Notes: generated from the sequence alone by a model not told the origin. Counted from the first letter of the stretch, positions 25,937-35,595 are shown. The stretch is DNA of 64,000 bases from Chryseobacterium aurantiacum (GCF_003020585.1 NZ_PXUE01000006.1:124001-188000); one strand, 5' to 3'. A program made the numbers and translations.

Positions 25937-27421
25937 ATGCAAAATATCCAAGATTTAAAGGAAAAAATTCTTTTTGAATCCAAGAATATCATTGATAATC
26001 TGGACAAAATAAATAATGTAGACGAGTTACTTTCCAAGCAAGATCTTGTAGATGAGCTTGCTAACAGGATTTCTTTTTTGAAACTGCTGGAAAAAAACAT
26101 CGAATATTTCATAGCAGATGAACCGGATAAACATTCGGAAAATCATTCTATTTCTTTTGCTTCAGGAGAATTGGAACATCATGATTCCGGAAATGAAGTA
26201 ATGGAGGAGGAAGCCATTTTTAATAATGAGCTGAATGAAATTGACGAGCATGAAAATGACAATTTTATTGTAGGATCCGATGAAGAAGAAGTTGTTTTCA
26301 ATAACCAGTTGAATGAAATTGTTGAAAATGAATTTCATGAAAACATAGTAAACTTCGCGGAAGAAAATAATCAAGAAACCCCTGTTGAAAGTACTCCATC
26401 AGTTTCTTCTGAAGAAGTAACAGAGGAAGAAGCAATCTTTAATAATCAATTAAATGAAATTGACGAAAATGAACATTCAATAGCTCCTGATGCCATCCTG
26501 AGCTTTGTAGATGAAGAGAAAATTCTTTCGGATGCTAACCCCGATTCTGATGAAGACATTAATGAGGATATGTTTAGTGATGAAGTAACAGAGGAGGAGG
26601 CAATCTTTAACAATCAACTGAATGAAATAGACAATGATGATGAATATGAAGAAAAAAATGAAGTAGATTATGCCACCGTAAGTGAGCTTGAAGAAAAGAA
26701 AGTAATTACGGAAACTATTCCAAGTATTTTTGATACAGAAATGCTGGATGATGAGATGCTGATTGAGGAAAATGAAGATCAGTTTGCCTCTTCAAATATC
26801 TCATTGGAACAAGGAGAGCTTGTAACAGAAACCTCCAATGTAGAGAATATTCTGAATGAGATTAAAAACGATCATTCTGAACAAGAAACTAAAGAGGAAA
26901 ATGTTCTGGCAGAAGTTTACGACAGAAGAAAAATTGTTGAAATAGACAAGCCTGTTCCTGAAGAAACAGAAAGACATCCTTCTGATGAAAGTTTTGAAAA
27001 CTTGGATGAATACCATCAGGAGAAAAAAATAAAATTAGCCAATATCAAAGGGTTGAAAGCTGTTCAATCCCTCTTTGACGATGATCCGCTGGAGCGAGAA
27101 TTTCCAATGGAAAGCCAGTCTACAGGTGTAAAGGAAGACACGGGAAGTGTTTTGAAATCTAATATTCCTACCAATTTTATGGAAGCTGAAAAGCAGAAAC
27201 CAGAGTTTAAATTGGATTTGAATGATAGAATTGCTTTTTCAAAAATGCTGTTTGGCGGAAGCCAGGCAGACCTTAATGAAACAGTAGCCTATCTAAACCA
27301 ATTCAAAACGCTGGAAGAAGCAAAGGAATACCTGAGTGACCTTTACTACGAAAGAAAATGGAATGGAGTGGATGAATATGCTCAGAGACTTTGGATATTG
27401 GTGGAAAATAAATTCTTATAA
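25937..27421 (+). CDS. Acidic protein with four copies of an EEAIFNNQLNEID repeat
   Basis: A 494-residue, very acidic protein with no signal peptide or membrane helix. Residues 1-60 are predicted helical. Four near-identical blocks of the type E-E-A-I-F-N-N-Q-L-N-E-I-D occur at about residues 90-103, 117-130, 163-176 and 219-232 inside disordered Glu/Asp-rich linkers. The C-terminal 100 residues (about 395-494, LDLNDRIAFSKMLFGG...) form a helical, better-conserved-looking domain. I do not recognise the family with certainty. It is the first gene of a run with rsmI (2 bp gap) and the WG-repeat gene (7 bp gap), so it may be expressed with rRNA modification. Confidence 0.8.
   Translation: MQNIQDLKEKILFESKNIIDNLDKINNVDELLSKQDLVDELANRISFLKLLEKNIEYFIADEPDKHSENHSISFASGELEHHDSGNEVMEEEAIFNNELNEIDEHENDNFIVGSDEEEVVFNNQLNEIVENEFHENIVNFAEENNQETPVESTPSVSSEEVTEEEAIFNNQLNEIDENEHSIAPDAILSFVDEEKILSDANPDSDEDINEDMFSDEVTEEEAIFNNQLNEIDNDDEYEEKNEVDYATVSELEEKKVITETIPSIFDTEMLDDEMLIEENEDQFASSNISLEQGELVTETSNVENILNEIKNDHSEQETKEENVLAEVYDRRKIVEIDKPVPEETERHPSDESFENLDEYHQEKKIKLANIKGLKAVQSLFDDDPLEREFPMESQSTGVKEDTGSVLKSNIPTNFMEAEKQKPEFKLDLNDRIAFSKMLFGGSQADLNETVAYLNQFKTLEEAKEYLSDLYYERKWNGVDEYAQRLWILVENKFL
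26204..26632 (+). repeat. Region of four coding repeats in the acidic protein
   Basis: The DNA repeats encode the block (E)EEAIFNN(Q/E)LNEI(D/V) four times with unequal spacing of about 27, 46 and 56 residues. Copies 3 and 4 also share the preceding E-V-T-E-E, and their DNA is more alike (GAAGTAACAGAGGA...), suggesting the most recent duplication. Confidence 0.75.
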
Positions 27422-27423
27422 TT

Positions 27424-28098
27424 TTGAGCGGAATCTTATATTTTGTTCCTACACCCGTTGGGAACCTTGAAGATATGACCTTCAGAGCAGTAAATGTTCT
27501 TAAGGAAGTTGACTATATTTTATGTGAAGACACCAGAACTTCTGGAATACTTTTAAAGCACTTTGAAATCTCTAAGCCTTTAAAATCATATCATTTACAC
27601 AATGAGCATCAGGCCACAGAAAAAGTGATTACAGACCTTAAAAACGGTCAGAATATTGCAATTATTACCGATGCAGGAACTCCCGGAATTTCTGACCCTG
27701 GCTATTTATTGGCAAAAGCAGGAGCCGATAATACTATAGAAATGATCTGTCTTCCCGGCGCAACTGCACTAATTCCGGCCCTGGTGGTTTCCGGGCTTCC
27801 CAACAATGAATTTTTGTTTGCAGGATTTTTGCCCCAGAAAAAAGGTAGGCAAACCAAACTTAAGCAGCTTGCAGAGGAGAAAAAAACAATTGTCCTTTAT
27901 GAAAGTCCTCATAAGATCAATACCACACTGGAGCAGATCAAAGAATTCTTCGGTGAAGAAACAAAGGCCAGTCTAAGCCGTGAAATTTCCAAAAAATTTG
28001 AGGAAACTAAACGCGGGACTATCAATGAATTAATTGAATTTTCCAAGAGTAAAACTTTAAAAGGAGAGATCGTTCTTATTGTCAATAATTCTATTTAA
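27424..28098 (+). CDS. rsmI: 16S rRNA (cytidine-1402-2'-O)-methyltransferase RsmI
   Basis: A 224-residue tetrapyrrole-methylase-fold enzyme. The N-terminus FVPTPVGNLEDMTFRAV, EDTRTSGILL, and TDAGTPGISDPG near residue 80 are RsmI signatures. It methylates the ribose of C1402 in the ribosomal P site. The only start that keeps the conserved first strand is TTG at 27424, two bases after the upstream stop, implying coupled translation. The length is a little short because the C-terminal extension of E. coli RsmI is absent, as in other Bacteroidetes. Confidence 0.92.
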   Translation: MSGILYFVPTPVGNLEDMTFRAVNVLKEVDYILCEDTRTSGILLKHFEISKPLKSYHLHNEHQATEKVITDLKNGQNIAIITDAGTPGISDPGYLLAKAGADNTIEMICLPGATALIPALVVSGLPNNEFLFAGFLPQKKGRQTKLKQLAEEKKTIVLYESPHKINTTLEQIKEFFGEETKASLSREISKKFEETKRGTINELIEFSKSKTLKGEIVLIVNNSI

Positions 28099-28105
28099 AT
28101 TTTAA

Positions 28106-29620
28106 TTGAAAAAACTAATTTTTGTATTGTGTTCTACAGTTTGTATTGCGCAGACTAACCAATACACGAAAGTTCTCCTTTCCAAAAAAACAGGAAAGGA
28201 GGTAAGTTCATATTCAGATGGATTCGGAACGGCGTATGATCCTATTTCCAAAAAGGACGGAATTATTGATGCATCAGGAACCATCACCTTTGAATCTCCC
28301 TACAAAGGAGGAATTTCTCATATTTTCAAAAAAAGATTTATTCTTTACTCAGAAGACGGTAGTAGCAAGAGAAAATCTGCTATTATTGATGAAAAAGGAA
28401 ACGAGCTTGTTCCTTTAGATGATCATGAATTCAATACTCCGTGGTGGAGCAGGGAACGCATTATTTCTTCCAAACAGGGAAAGGATGCTGTTTATGACTA
28501 CAATGGGAAGCAAATAATTCCTTATTCAGATAAAATTAGGTTTGCAGGAAAAGACAGATTCTTTGTTTTGAAAGATAAAAAATGGCTTTTGTATGACTAT
28601 AATGGCAAGCAAACCAATGATCGAGAATTTAAGGACGACTATAGCTTTGAAAATGGAAAAGCCCTTATCATCAATGAAGAAAATCAGAGTGAAATTATAG
28701 GAAGTGATGGGCAGACCTTGCATAAATTTTCAAAACAGATTGATAATATTAATGCTTATCCCTTTTTAATTACAAAAAATAAGGTGACCGGAAAATACGG
28801 ATTGATTGATACAGACGAAAATATCATTGCTGATGAAGTTTTTAATGAAATCACTCCCGAATACTTTGGCAAGAAAGAATATATCTATCTCAAAAAACGT
28901 AATAAAACAACAGTTTTTTCTAAAAATGAAAGACAATTATACCCTGGTAATTTTGAATACCCAACACCTTTATTTCACGGATTTTTAAGTGTTTATAATG
29001 ATAAATCAAAAAAGTACGGTATTGTTGATCTGCAAGGAAATATAATAATACCTCATGAGTATGACTTTATTAAAAATTTTACCATTTCGGGAAAAGATTT
29101 TATTTACCTTAAAAAAGGAATTGAGGAACAGCTTCTTACTACAGATCTTAAAAATATTTTGATTGAAGGCGATCAAATCCTTGGTTTTTATCCAGAGAGT
29201 TTGATTATTAATAATAAAGATAAGTATTACAAAATTTCAATGGCATCCCAATCTAGAGAGGAACTGAGAGGGATTAATTTTGTTAAAAATCAGGATATTG
29301 GATATTTCAACATTCTTAATGAGTACTCAAAGCCCCTTGTATGCAAGAATACCAGTAATCTTTATGGTATTCTGGATGCAAAGGGAATGGAAATTGTACC
29401 ATTTGTTTACGAAGATATTATAGCATTTGACAATTTTGAAAACGAAATTGTTGTAAAAAAAGATAGCAAATTTGGCGTTTTAAATTTTCAAAACGAGCCT
29501 TTAACAGAGATTATTTATGACTCTTATTTTTGGATGAAGGAAGTATTGAAAGTAAGTAAAGAGAAAAAATCAGATTTCATTTATTTCACCAGATTTAGAA
29601 ATGAGTTGATAGAACTTTAG
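28106..29620 (+). CDS. Exported WG-repeat protein
   Basis: A 504-residue protein beginning at TTG with an export signal of about 16 residues (KKLIFVLCSTVCIAQ). It contains repeated WG-type units of the pattern YG-(L/I)-(I/V)-D-x-x-G-x-(E/I)-(I/V)-P-x-x-Y-(D/E), for example near residues 230, 300, 425 and 460. WG repeats build beta-rich, probably ligand- or protein-binding surfaces; the function is unknown. It starts 7 bp after rsmI. The start codon is inferred because no ATG lies before the signal sequence. Confidence 0.78.
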   Translation: MKKLIFVLCSTVCIAQTNQYTKVLLSKKTGKEVSSYSDGFGTAYDPISKKDGIIDASGTITFESPYKGGISHIFKKRFILYSEDGSSKRKSAIIDEKGNELVPLDDHEFNTPWWSRERIISSKQGKDAVYDYNGKQIIPYSDKIRFAGKDRFFVLKDKKWLLYDYNGKQTNDREFKDDYSFENGKALIINEENQSEIIGSDGQTLHKFSKQIDNINAYPFLITKNKVTGKYGLIDTDENIIADEVFNEITPEYFGKKEYIYLKKRNKTTVFSKNERQLYPGNFEYPTPLFHGFLSVYNDKSKKYGIVDLQGNIIIPHEYDFIKNFTISGKDFIYLKKGIEEQLLTTDLKNILIEGDQILGFYPESLIINNKDKYYKISMASQSREELRGINFVKNQDIGYFNILNEYSKPLVCKNTSNLYGILDAKGMEIVPFVYEDIIAFDNFENEIVVKKDSKFGVLNFQNEPLTEIIYDSYFWMKEVLKVSKEKKSDFIYFTRFRNELIEL

Positions 29621-29674
29621 AAAAATTACAAAAAAAAACACATAAAAGTTCAGTATTTTAATGAATTAAATGTG

Positions 29675-29700
29675 TTGAATAACAATTTATAATATCTTTG
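29675..29700 (+). promoter_or_regulatory. Probable promoter of fabG
   Basis: TATCTTTG at 29693-29700 matches the -7 box TAnnTTTG, and a TTG lies at 29675-29677, 15 bp upstream, slightly close. The resulting leader is about 85 nt and contains small overlapping inverted repeats (GTGA...TCAC and CAGC...GCTG, 29740-29765). Confidence 0.5.
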
Positions 29701-29793
29701 CAAACCGTTTAATTCCGGAAAGGAATTATAAATACTAAGTGAGTCAGCAATCACAAGCTGAACGAGTTATAAAGAAAATAATTGTCAATAGAT

Positions 29794-30537
29794 ATGAAAA
29801 TATTAGAAGGAAAAGTAGCACTAATTACCGGAGCTACAAGAGGAATCGGAAAGGGGATCGCTGAAATGTTTGCTCAACAAGGGGCAAAAGTAGCATTTAC
29901 CTATGCCGGCTCTGTAGACAAAGCTAAAGAATTAGAGGCAGCTTTAAGTTCTGTAACCCAAATCAAGGGATATCAGTCTGACGCATCAGATTATGATGCA
30001 GCTCAAAAACTAGTTGAAGATGTAATGGAGGAGTTTGGAAAGATTGATATTTTGGTAAACAATGCAGGTATTACAAAAGATAACCTGTTATTGAGAATGT
30101 CCAAAGATGATTGGGATAAAGTAATCAAGGTAAACCTGGATTCAGTTTTTAACCTTACAAAGGCTGTAATTAAGCCAATGATGAAGGCAAAGTCAGGATC
30201 TATCATTAATATGACTTCCGTAGTGGGAGTAAAAGGAAATGCAGGACAAGCTAACTACGCCGCTTCTAAGGCTGGGGTAATAGGATTTACAAAATCTGTA
30301 GCATTGGAGCTGGGATCAAGAAACATCAGATGTAATGCAATTGCTCCTGGTTTTATTGAAACTGAAATGACAGCTGTTTTGGATGAAAAAACAGTTCAAG
30401 GATGGAGAGACGGAGTTCCAATGAAAAGAGGAGGTCAGCCGGAAGACATCGCTAATGCTTGTGTATTCTTCGGAAGTGATATGTCAGCATATGTTACCGG
30501 ACAAACATTAAATGTGGACGGTGGAATGCTAACTTAA
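29794..30537 (+). CDS. fabG: 3-oxoacyl-ACP reductase FabG
   Basis: With the ATG at 29794, a 247-residue SDR protein: GATRGIGKGIAE (NADP loop), NNAGITKDNLL, NMTSVVGVKGNAGQANYAASKAG with the catalytic Ser, Tyr and Lys, and the C-terminal VTGQTLNVDGGM. The Asn-Gly-rich loops are those of FabG rather than other SDRs. It reduces 3-ketoacyl-ACP in fatty acid elongation. A TTG four codons upstream is in frame, but the ATG fits the family length. It has its own promoter and terminator. Confidence 0.94.
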   Translation: MKILEGKVALITGATRGIGKGIAEMFAQQGAKVAFTYAGSVDKAKELEAALSSVTQIKGYQSDASDYDAAQKLVEDVMEEFGKIDILVNNAGITKDNLLLRMSKDDWDKVIKVNLDSVFNLTKAVIKPMMKAKSGSIINMTSVVGVKGNAGQANYAASKAGVIGFTKSVALELGSRNIRCNAIAPGFIETEMTAVLDEKTVQGWRDGVPMKRGGQPEDIANACVFFGSDMSAYVTGQTLNVDGGMLT

Positions 30538-30544
30538 AAAATAT

Positions 30545-30575
30545 AAAGAGGCTATACAAAACGTATAGCCTCTTT
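30545..30575. terminator. Terminator between fabG and guaC
   Basis: A 10-bp GC-containing stem, GAGGCTATAC / GTATAGCCTC, extended by AAA/TTT with a 5-nt loop, then a T run. It lies between converging genes and can serve both. Confidence 0.88.
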
Positions 30576-30588
30576 TTTTATTTCGATT

Positions 30589-31626
30589 TTAATTAAAAAC
30601 CTGGTTTTCCTGCTCCTGAACCCTGATAAAAGTAGTTCTTTTGGAAAGTTCCTTAAGTTTGGAAGCCCCAACATAAGTACAGGTAGACCGTACTCCTCCT
30701 AAAATATCCTTTACCGTTTCTGCAACAGGTCCTTTGTAGGCCACTTTCACTGTTTTCCCTTCAGAAGCACGGTACTCGGCTACCCCTCCGGAATGTTTAT
30801 CCATAGCTGTTTTAGAACTCATCCCATAGAACGAGCGGTATTTTTTACCATTTTCTTCAATCATTTCACCGCCGCTTTCATCATGGCCGGCAAACATGCC
30901 ACCCAGCATAACGAAATCTGCACCGCCACCAAAGGCCTTGGCAACATCTCCAGGAACTTTACAGCCCCCATCTGCAATGATATGGCCTCCCAATCCGTGG
31001 GCTGCATCAGCACATTCAATAATTGCTGAAAGTTGAGGATAGCCGACTCCTGTTTTTACACGGGTTGTACATACGGATCCGGGACCAATTCCAACTTTGA
31101 TGATATCTGCTCCTACCAAAAGAAGTTCTTCCACCATTTCTCCGGTCACCACATTTCCTGCAATAATAATCTTATCCGGAAAATTAGCTCTTGCCGTCTT
31201 CACAAATTGAACAAAATGCTCTGAATATCCATTGGCAACATCTATGCAGAGAAATTCTATTTTTGGATGTTTTTCAAGAATTAAACGGATTTTCTCTTCA
31301 TCCGCTTTTCCTGTTCCGGTACTTAAGGCAATATATTGATGAATACTTTCTGGCTGACTTTGTAGAAACTGACTCCATTCTTCAGGAGTATAATGCTTAT
31401 GTACAGCGGTGATAATCTTATCTTTAGCTAGCTCTACAGCCATTTCAAAAGTTCCTACTGTATCCATATTGGCCGCAATAATTGGGACGCCGCTCCATTT
31501 TTTTTTAGTGTGTTTAAAAATAAACTCTCTCTCCAGGTCTACTTCTGAACGAGACTTTAAAGTGGAACGTTTTGGGCGGAACATTACATCCTTAAACCCA
31601 AGTTTTATATCATATTCTATACGCAT
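30589..31626 (-). CDS. guaC: GMP reductase
   Basis: A 345-residue IMPDH/GMPR-family TIM barrel without CBS domains. KLGFKDVMFRPKRSTLKSR at the N-terminus is GuaC-type, and GIGPGSVCTTR near residue 179 contains the catalytic Cys. GGMFAGHDE and YRSFYGMSSKTAM distinguish it from IMP dehydrogenase. It converts GMP to IMP with NADPH, returning guanine nucleotides to the adenine branch. It is monocistronic. Confidence 0.94.
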   Translation of the reverse strand: MRIEYDIKLGFKDVMFRPKRSTLKSRSEVDLEREFIFKHTKKKWSGVPIIAANMDTVGTFEMAVELAKDKIITAVHKHYTPEEWSQFLQSQPESIHQYIALSTGTGKADEEKIRLILEKHPKIEFLCIDVANGYSEHFVQFVKTARANFPDKIIIAGNVVTGEMVEELLLVGADIIKVGIGPGSVCTTRVKTGVGYPQLSAIIECADAAHGLGGHIIADGGCKVPGDVAKAFGGGADFVMLGGMFAGHDESGGEMIEENGKKYRSFYGMSSKTAMDKHSGGVAEYRASEGKTVKVAYKGPVAETVKDILGGVRSTCTYVGASKLKELSKRTTFIRVQEQENQVFN

Positions 31627-31806
31627 TTGGTAATTATTTGTCAGAATAAAGGTAGTAAATAATCTGAAGTTAATTCCATGATTAGTAAATCTCTTGTTTT
31701 ATAGCATCTTATTTTTAGCTACATTTGATGAGTGAAATTTCTTTTTGTTCAATTCTCAAAATGAACAGATTGCACGCATTTGTATTAAAAAAAATTAAGA
31801 TAATAT

Positions 31807-32595
31807 ATGGAAAGACCACTTATTCTGGTTACTAATGATGATGGAATTACAGCCCCTGGTATCAGAAACCTTGTCAATTTTATGAATGAAATCGGAGACG
31901 TTATTGTTGTAGCTCCGAACTCTCCCCAAAGTGGAAAAGGCCACGCTATTACTATTAATTCTACCCTAAGTTATGAAGAAGTAACTTTGGATGGTCCACA
32001 GGTTGATTATTCTTGTAGCGGAACCCCTGTTGACTGTGTAAAAATGGCTCTTGATAAAATTTTAACAAGAAGACCGGATATCGTAGTTTCCGGAATTAAT
32101 CACGGAGCAAACTCATCTATTAATGTAATCTATTCAGGAACAATGTCTGCCGCTGTAGAAGCAGGTGTGGAGGGAATTCCTGCCATTGGTTTCTCATTGT
32201 TGGATTTCAGCTGGGAAGCAGATTTTACTCAGGCTAAAGAATTTATTCAAAATATCGTAAGAAAAACACTAGAAAACCCAATGCCAAAGGGAATTGTTCT
32301 AAATGTGAACATTCCTAAACTTCCTAAAGAAGAAATAAAAGGAGTAAAGGTATGTAAACAAGCGAATGCGAAATGGGAAGAAAGCTTCGATGAAAGAGTA
32401 AACCCACACGGGAAAAAGTATTACTGGCTAACCGGTTACTTCAATAATATGGATGATTCTGAAGATGCTGATGAAACAGCATTGGCTAACGGATATATCT
32501 CCATTGTACCCGTTAAATTTGACCTGACAGCATATGAATATATGAAGAAGTTAGAAGAAGTGATGGTTTTTGATACTTTAAAAGAAACGAAATAG
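31807..32595 (+). CDS. surE: 5'/3'-nucleotidase SurE
   Basis: A 262-residue SurE. LVTNDDGITAPGI at residues 7-19 has the paired metal-binding Asp, then APNSPQSGKGHAIT near 40 and VSGINHGANSS near 95. It dephosphorylates nucleoside monophosphates and short polyphosphates. The length is typical. It is monocistronic, ending at a terminator 37 bp downstream. Confidence 0.95.
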   Translation: MERPLILVTNDDGITAPGIRNLVNFMNEIGDVIVVAPNSPQSGKGHAITINSTLSYEEVTLDGPQVDYSCSGTPVDCVKMALDKILTRRPDIVVSGINHGANSSINVIYSGTMSAAVEAGVEGIPAIGFSLLDFSWEADFTQAKEFIQNIVRKTLENPMPKGIVLNVNIPKLPKEEIKGVKVCKQANAKWEESFDERVNPHGKKYYWLTGYFNNMDDSEDADETALANGYISIVPVKFDLTAYEYMKKLEEVMVFDTLKETK

Positions 32596-32909
32596 TCTTT
32601 TAAAAAATATTGATTTCAAAAAACATAAAGAGGGCGGGAAATTATTTTTCCTGCCTTTTTTAAAGATCAGCAGATTCAACATTTTTCAGAGAATGATCCT
32701 TACCTGATCAAGCCCAGTTCACTTTTTTACCCTATATTTAGGATGAAGAATTCTGCAACAAAAAAAGACAACCATCTATTGAATAAAAAACCTTAAAACT
32801 ATACGATATTTGTAAATAAGGTATTAAATTTGATAGTTTGTAACAGTCTGCTAATTATTGCTACTCATTACAATACTTATATTTTTAAAATTATAAATAA
32901 AGACAGTTT
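32596..32909. other. 314-bp spacer between surE and the protease gene
   Basis: Contains the surE terminator and, before the protease gene, AT-rich DNA with ACGATATTTG near 32806, a likely -7 region one base off TAnnTTTG. No gene is seen. Confidence 0.6.
32633..32655 (+). terminator. Terminator of surE
   Basis: A 9-bp stem, GGCGGGAAA / TTTCCTGCC, with one G-U pair and a 5-nt loop, followed by TTTTTT. Confidence 0.8.
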
Positions 32910-35039
32910 ATGTGGAAAAATTTCAAACTGAATAAATTTTTACTACTGATTCCATTAACCAGTCTAATGTTTTGCTTCAACTCGCCAAAGAACGATGATG
33001 AAAAGATGCAGACAATAATGGTGAGCGTAAAAAATACCCTTTCTTACCTGCACTATAGTCCAAAAACTATTAATGATGCCTATTCAAAGGACGTTTATAA
33101 GCACTATTTTGAATTAGTAGATCCTGCTAAAAGATATTTCCTTCAATCTGATATGGATGAATTCAACAAGCATGAAACCAAGCTTGATGACTATATCAAC
33201 CAGGGAGATCTTACATTCTATAAGCTTACTATTGACAGACTTTACCAGAGAGTAGATGAAATTGATAAGATTACACAGGACATTTTTAGTAAGCCGCTTA
33301 ATCTTCAGGAGGATGAAACCCTGACTCTGGAGCCAAAGCTTAAAAAAGTACCTGCAAATAAGCAGGAACAGTACAATGAATGGAAAAAGTTCATCAAATA
33401 CAATATCCTTCAAGAGATTGAATCGATGAACAGTAAAGAAGAAGCTCAGAAAGAGAAGAAAGATTCTGTTCAGAAGTACAAATTACAGGATACAATCAAG
33501 TTTAAGGTTCTTACTCAGGATGAAAAGATCAAAAAAGCTACAGATGAAGTAAAAGATCTTGTAAAGGATACATTTACCAGATTCAAAAAGAGAAAGAAAA
33601 TGGATTGGTTTACAGTGTATATGAATGCATATACAGAAGTATTTGATCCACATACCAACTATTATTCTCCAAAGGATAAAGAAGATTTTGATACTCAGTT
33701 TACCGGAAAGGTAATAGGTATTGGAGCTTTAATCCAGGAGAAAAAAGGAAACCTTTACCTGGGTGCTCTTACAATTGGTGCTCCGGCATGGAAGTCCAAG
33801 CAACTTTCCGAAGGGGACAAAATTTTGAAAGTAAAATCCAAGCCGAAAGATGATGCTGTAAACGTAGTGGGAATGCTTTCTGATGAAGCGGTAAGATTAA
33901 TCCGTGGAGAAAAAGGAACACCTGTTACCTTAACGGTTCAGAAAAAAGATGGTACCATAAAAGATGTAACCATGATCCGTGAGGAAGTTGCCATTGAAGA
34001 TACTTTTGCAAGAAGTATTGTGGTAAACGCTCCCAACGGAAAAAAATACGGGTTTATCAATCTTCCTAGCTTTAATGCTGATTTTGAGAACGCAAAGGGA
34101 AGAAATGCGTCGGATGATATTAAAAATGAAATCGTTAAGCTTAAAGCTCAGAATATTGAAGGAATTGTTTTAGACCTTAGAAATAATGGTGGAGGTTCCT
34201 TAACGGAAGTAGGAGATATTATGGGTCTTTTCATGGATGCCGGACCTTATGTACAGGTAAAGGATGGAAATGGAAAAATACAGACTTTAAAGAATAAAAA
34301 TGAAACTCCAATCTGGACAGGTCCTTTAGTAATTATGCAAAACGAACTTTCTGCTTCGGCTTCTGAGATCTTGGCAGGTGTAATGCAGGATTACGGAAGA
34401 GCAATGATCATCGGATCTCCACAATCTTTTGGGAAAGGTACCGTACAGACTTTTGTTGACCTGAACAGATTCCTGAATACTGAGGATGATTTCGGATCTT
34501 TAAAACTAACCATTCAGAAATTCTATAGAATTACAGGTGAATCTACCCAGAGAAAAGGAATTGTTTCAGATATTCAGATGAAAGATTTCTTTACCTATGC
34601 AGAAGTAGGAGAGAGATATGACGACTTTGCGCTGGCTTGGGACAAAATTCCGGCTACCAAATTCGAAAAACTGAACTTCTTTAATATTCAGGCCCTTGAA
34701 AAGGCAAGTGCAGATAGAATGGCTAAAAACAAGAATTATCAGTTGCTTTTAGAATCTGCGCAATGGAGAGAAAAATTAGACAAAGAAGAAAACATCACTT
34801 TGAATATCAACAAATTTAATGAAGTGATGAAACATAGAAAATCTCAAATTGAAAAATTCAAGGTACTGACTAAGTTTGAAAACGGACTTCAGTTTATCAT
34901 GTATCCAAGTGAGGTTGAAAGAGAGAAAAAAGATGAAGCGTTCAAGAAAAAATCTGAAATGTGGATCAAGAACCTTAAAAAGGATCTCTATCTACAGGAA
35001 GCAATGAATATTGTTTCAGAGATGGGAACAAAATCATAA
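32910..35039 (+). CDS. prc: Tail-specific (carboxy-terminal processing) protease, family S41
   Basis: A 709-residue Prc/Tsp-type protease. An N-terminal hydrophobic segment (about 8-24, ending FC) serves as signal or lipid anchor. A long N-terminal helical domain lies at 30-235, a PDZ domain at about 245-340, and the S41 catalytic core has ASASEILAG near 480 (Ser) and SFGKGTVQ near 510 (Lys). A C-terminal helical domain similar to DUF3340 follows. It cleaves periplasmic proteins from nonpolar C-termini. Monocistronic, with a very strong terminator. Confidence 0.93.
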   Translation: MWKNFKLNKFLLLIPLTSLMFCFNSPKNDDEKMQTIMVSVKNTLSYLHYSPKTINDAYSKDVYKHYFELVDPAKRYFLQSDMDEFNKHETKLDDYINQGDLTFYKLTIDRLYQRVDEIDKITQDIFSKPLNLQEDETLTLEPKLKKVPANKQEQYNEWKKFIKYNILQEIESMNSKEEAQKEKKDSVQKYKLQDTIKFKVLTQDEKIKKATDEVKDLVKDTFTRFKKRKKMDWFTVYMNAYTEVFDPHTNYYSPKDKEDFDTQFTGKVIGIGALIQEKKGNLYLGALTIGAPAWKSKQLSEGDKILKVKSKPKDDAVNVVGMLSDEAVRLIRGEKGTPVTLTVQKKDGTIKDVTMIREEVAIEDTFARSIVVNAPNGKKYGFINLPSFNADFENAKGRNASDDIKNEIVKLKAQNIEGIVLDLRNNGGGSLTEVGDIMGLFMDAGPYVQVKDGNGKIQTLKNKNETPIWTGPLVIMQNELSASASEILAGVMQDYGRAMIIGSPQSFGKGTVQTFVDLNRFLNTEDDFGSLKLTIQKFYRITGESTQRKGIVSDIQMKDFFTYAEVGERYDDFALAWDKIPATKFEKLNFFNIQALEKASADRMAKNKNYQLLLESAQWREKLDKEENITLNINKFNEVMKHRKSQIEKFKVLTKFENGLQFIMYPSEVEREKKDEAFKKKSEMWIKNLKKDLYLQEAMNIVSEMGTKS

Positions 35040-35043
35040 ACAT

Positions 35044-35077
35044 AAAAAGACCGCTAATGAAAATTAGCGGTCTTTTT
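35044..35077. terminator. Terminator between the protease and SOD genes
   Basis: A perfect 15-bp stem, AAAAAGACCGCTAAT / ATTAGCGGTCTTTTT, with a GAAA tetraloop. The genes converge here, so it can work in both directions. Confidence 0.92.
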
Positions 35078-35091
35078 ATTGATAGAAAGGA

Positions 35092-35595
35092 TTACTTAAT
35101 TTCTACACATCCCACTCTTCCTCCAGCGTTTCCTGTAGGCTGAGTATGGAAATCATCGGCTGCAGCATGCACAATAAGGCCTTTTCCGATAATGTTCTTA
35201 GATTCATCTGTACAGCCAATACACCACTTATCAGTCTTGAATGTAAGGGTTGCAGTTCCGCTTTGGTCGGCAACCAAATTTCCTATATCTCCCATATGGA
35301 AATGTTCAGCGCCCCATTTTCCGTGGTCATTCTTGGATGGGTTCCAGTGTCCGCCTGTAGAAGTTCCGTCTGCAGCAGAACAATCTCCTTTTTCATGAAT
35401 GTGTACAGCATGTATTCCAGGGGTAAGGTTCGTTATATCCAGCTTCATGATGACTTCATTTCCTTGTTGGGTAAACTTTGCTGTTCCCCCTGTCTGTGTT
35501 CCGCTTTTGGCATTTACGCTGTACGTTTTCGTAGTTCCGCAAGAAACGGCAAAAAGCGCACATCCCGCCAATAATGCTAATGTTTGTACTTTCAT
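35092..35595 (-). CDS. sodC: Cu-Zn superoxide dismutase, lipoprotein
   Basis: A 167-residue exported SOD. The signal peptide ends in FAVSC, a lipobox with Cys19. Copper ligands are seen in HAVHIHEKGDC, and zinc/copper ligands in GGHWNP, AEHFHMGDIGNL and the late LIVHAAADDFHTQP. GNAGGRVGCVEIK supplies the conserved Arg and disulfide Cys. It removes superoxide in the periplasm. The metal site appears complete. Confidence 0.95.
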   Translation of the reverse strand: MKVQTLALLAGCALFAVSCGTTKTYSVNAKSGTQTGGTAKFTQQGNEVIMKLDITNLTPGIHAVHIHEKGDCSAADGTSTGGHWNPSKNDHGKWGAEHFHMGDIGNLVADQSGTATLTFKTDKWCIGCTDESKNIIGKGLIVHAAADDFHTQPTGNAGGRVGCVEIK

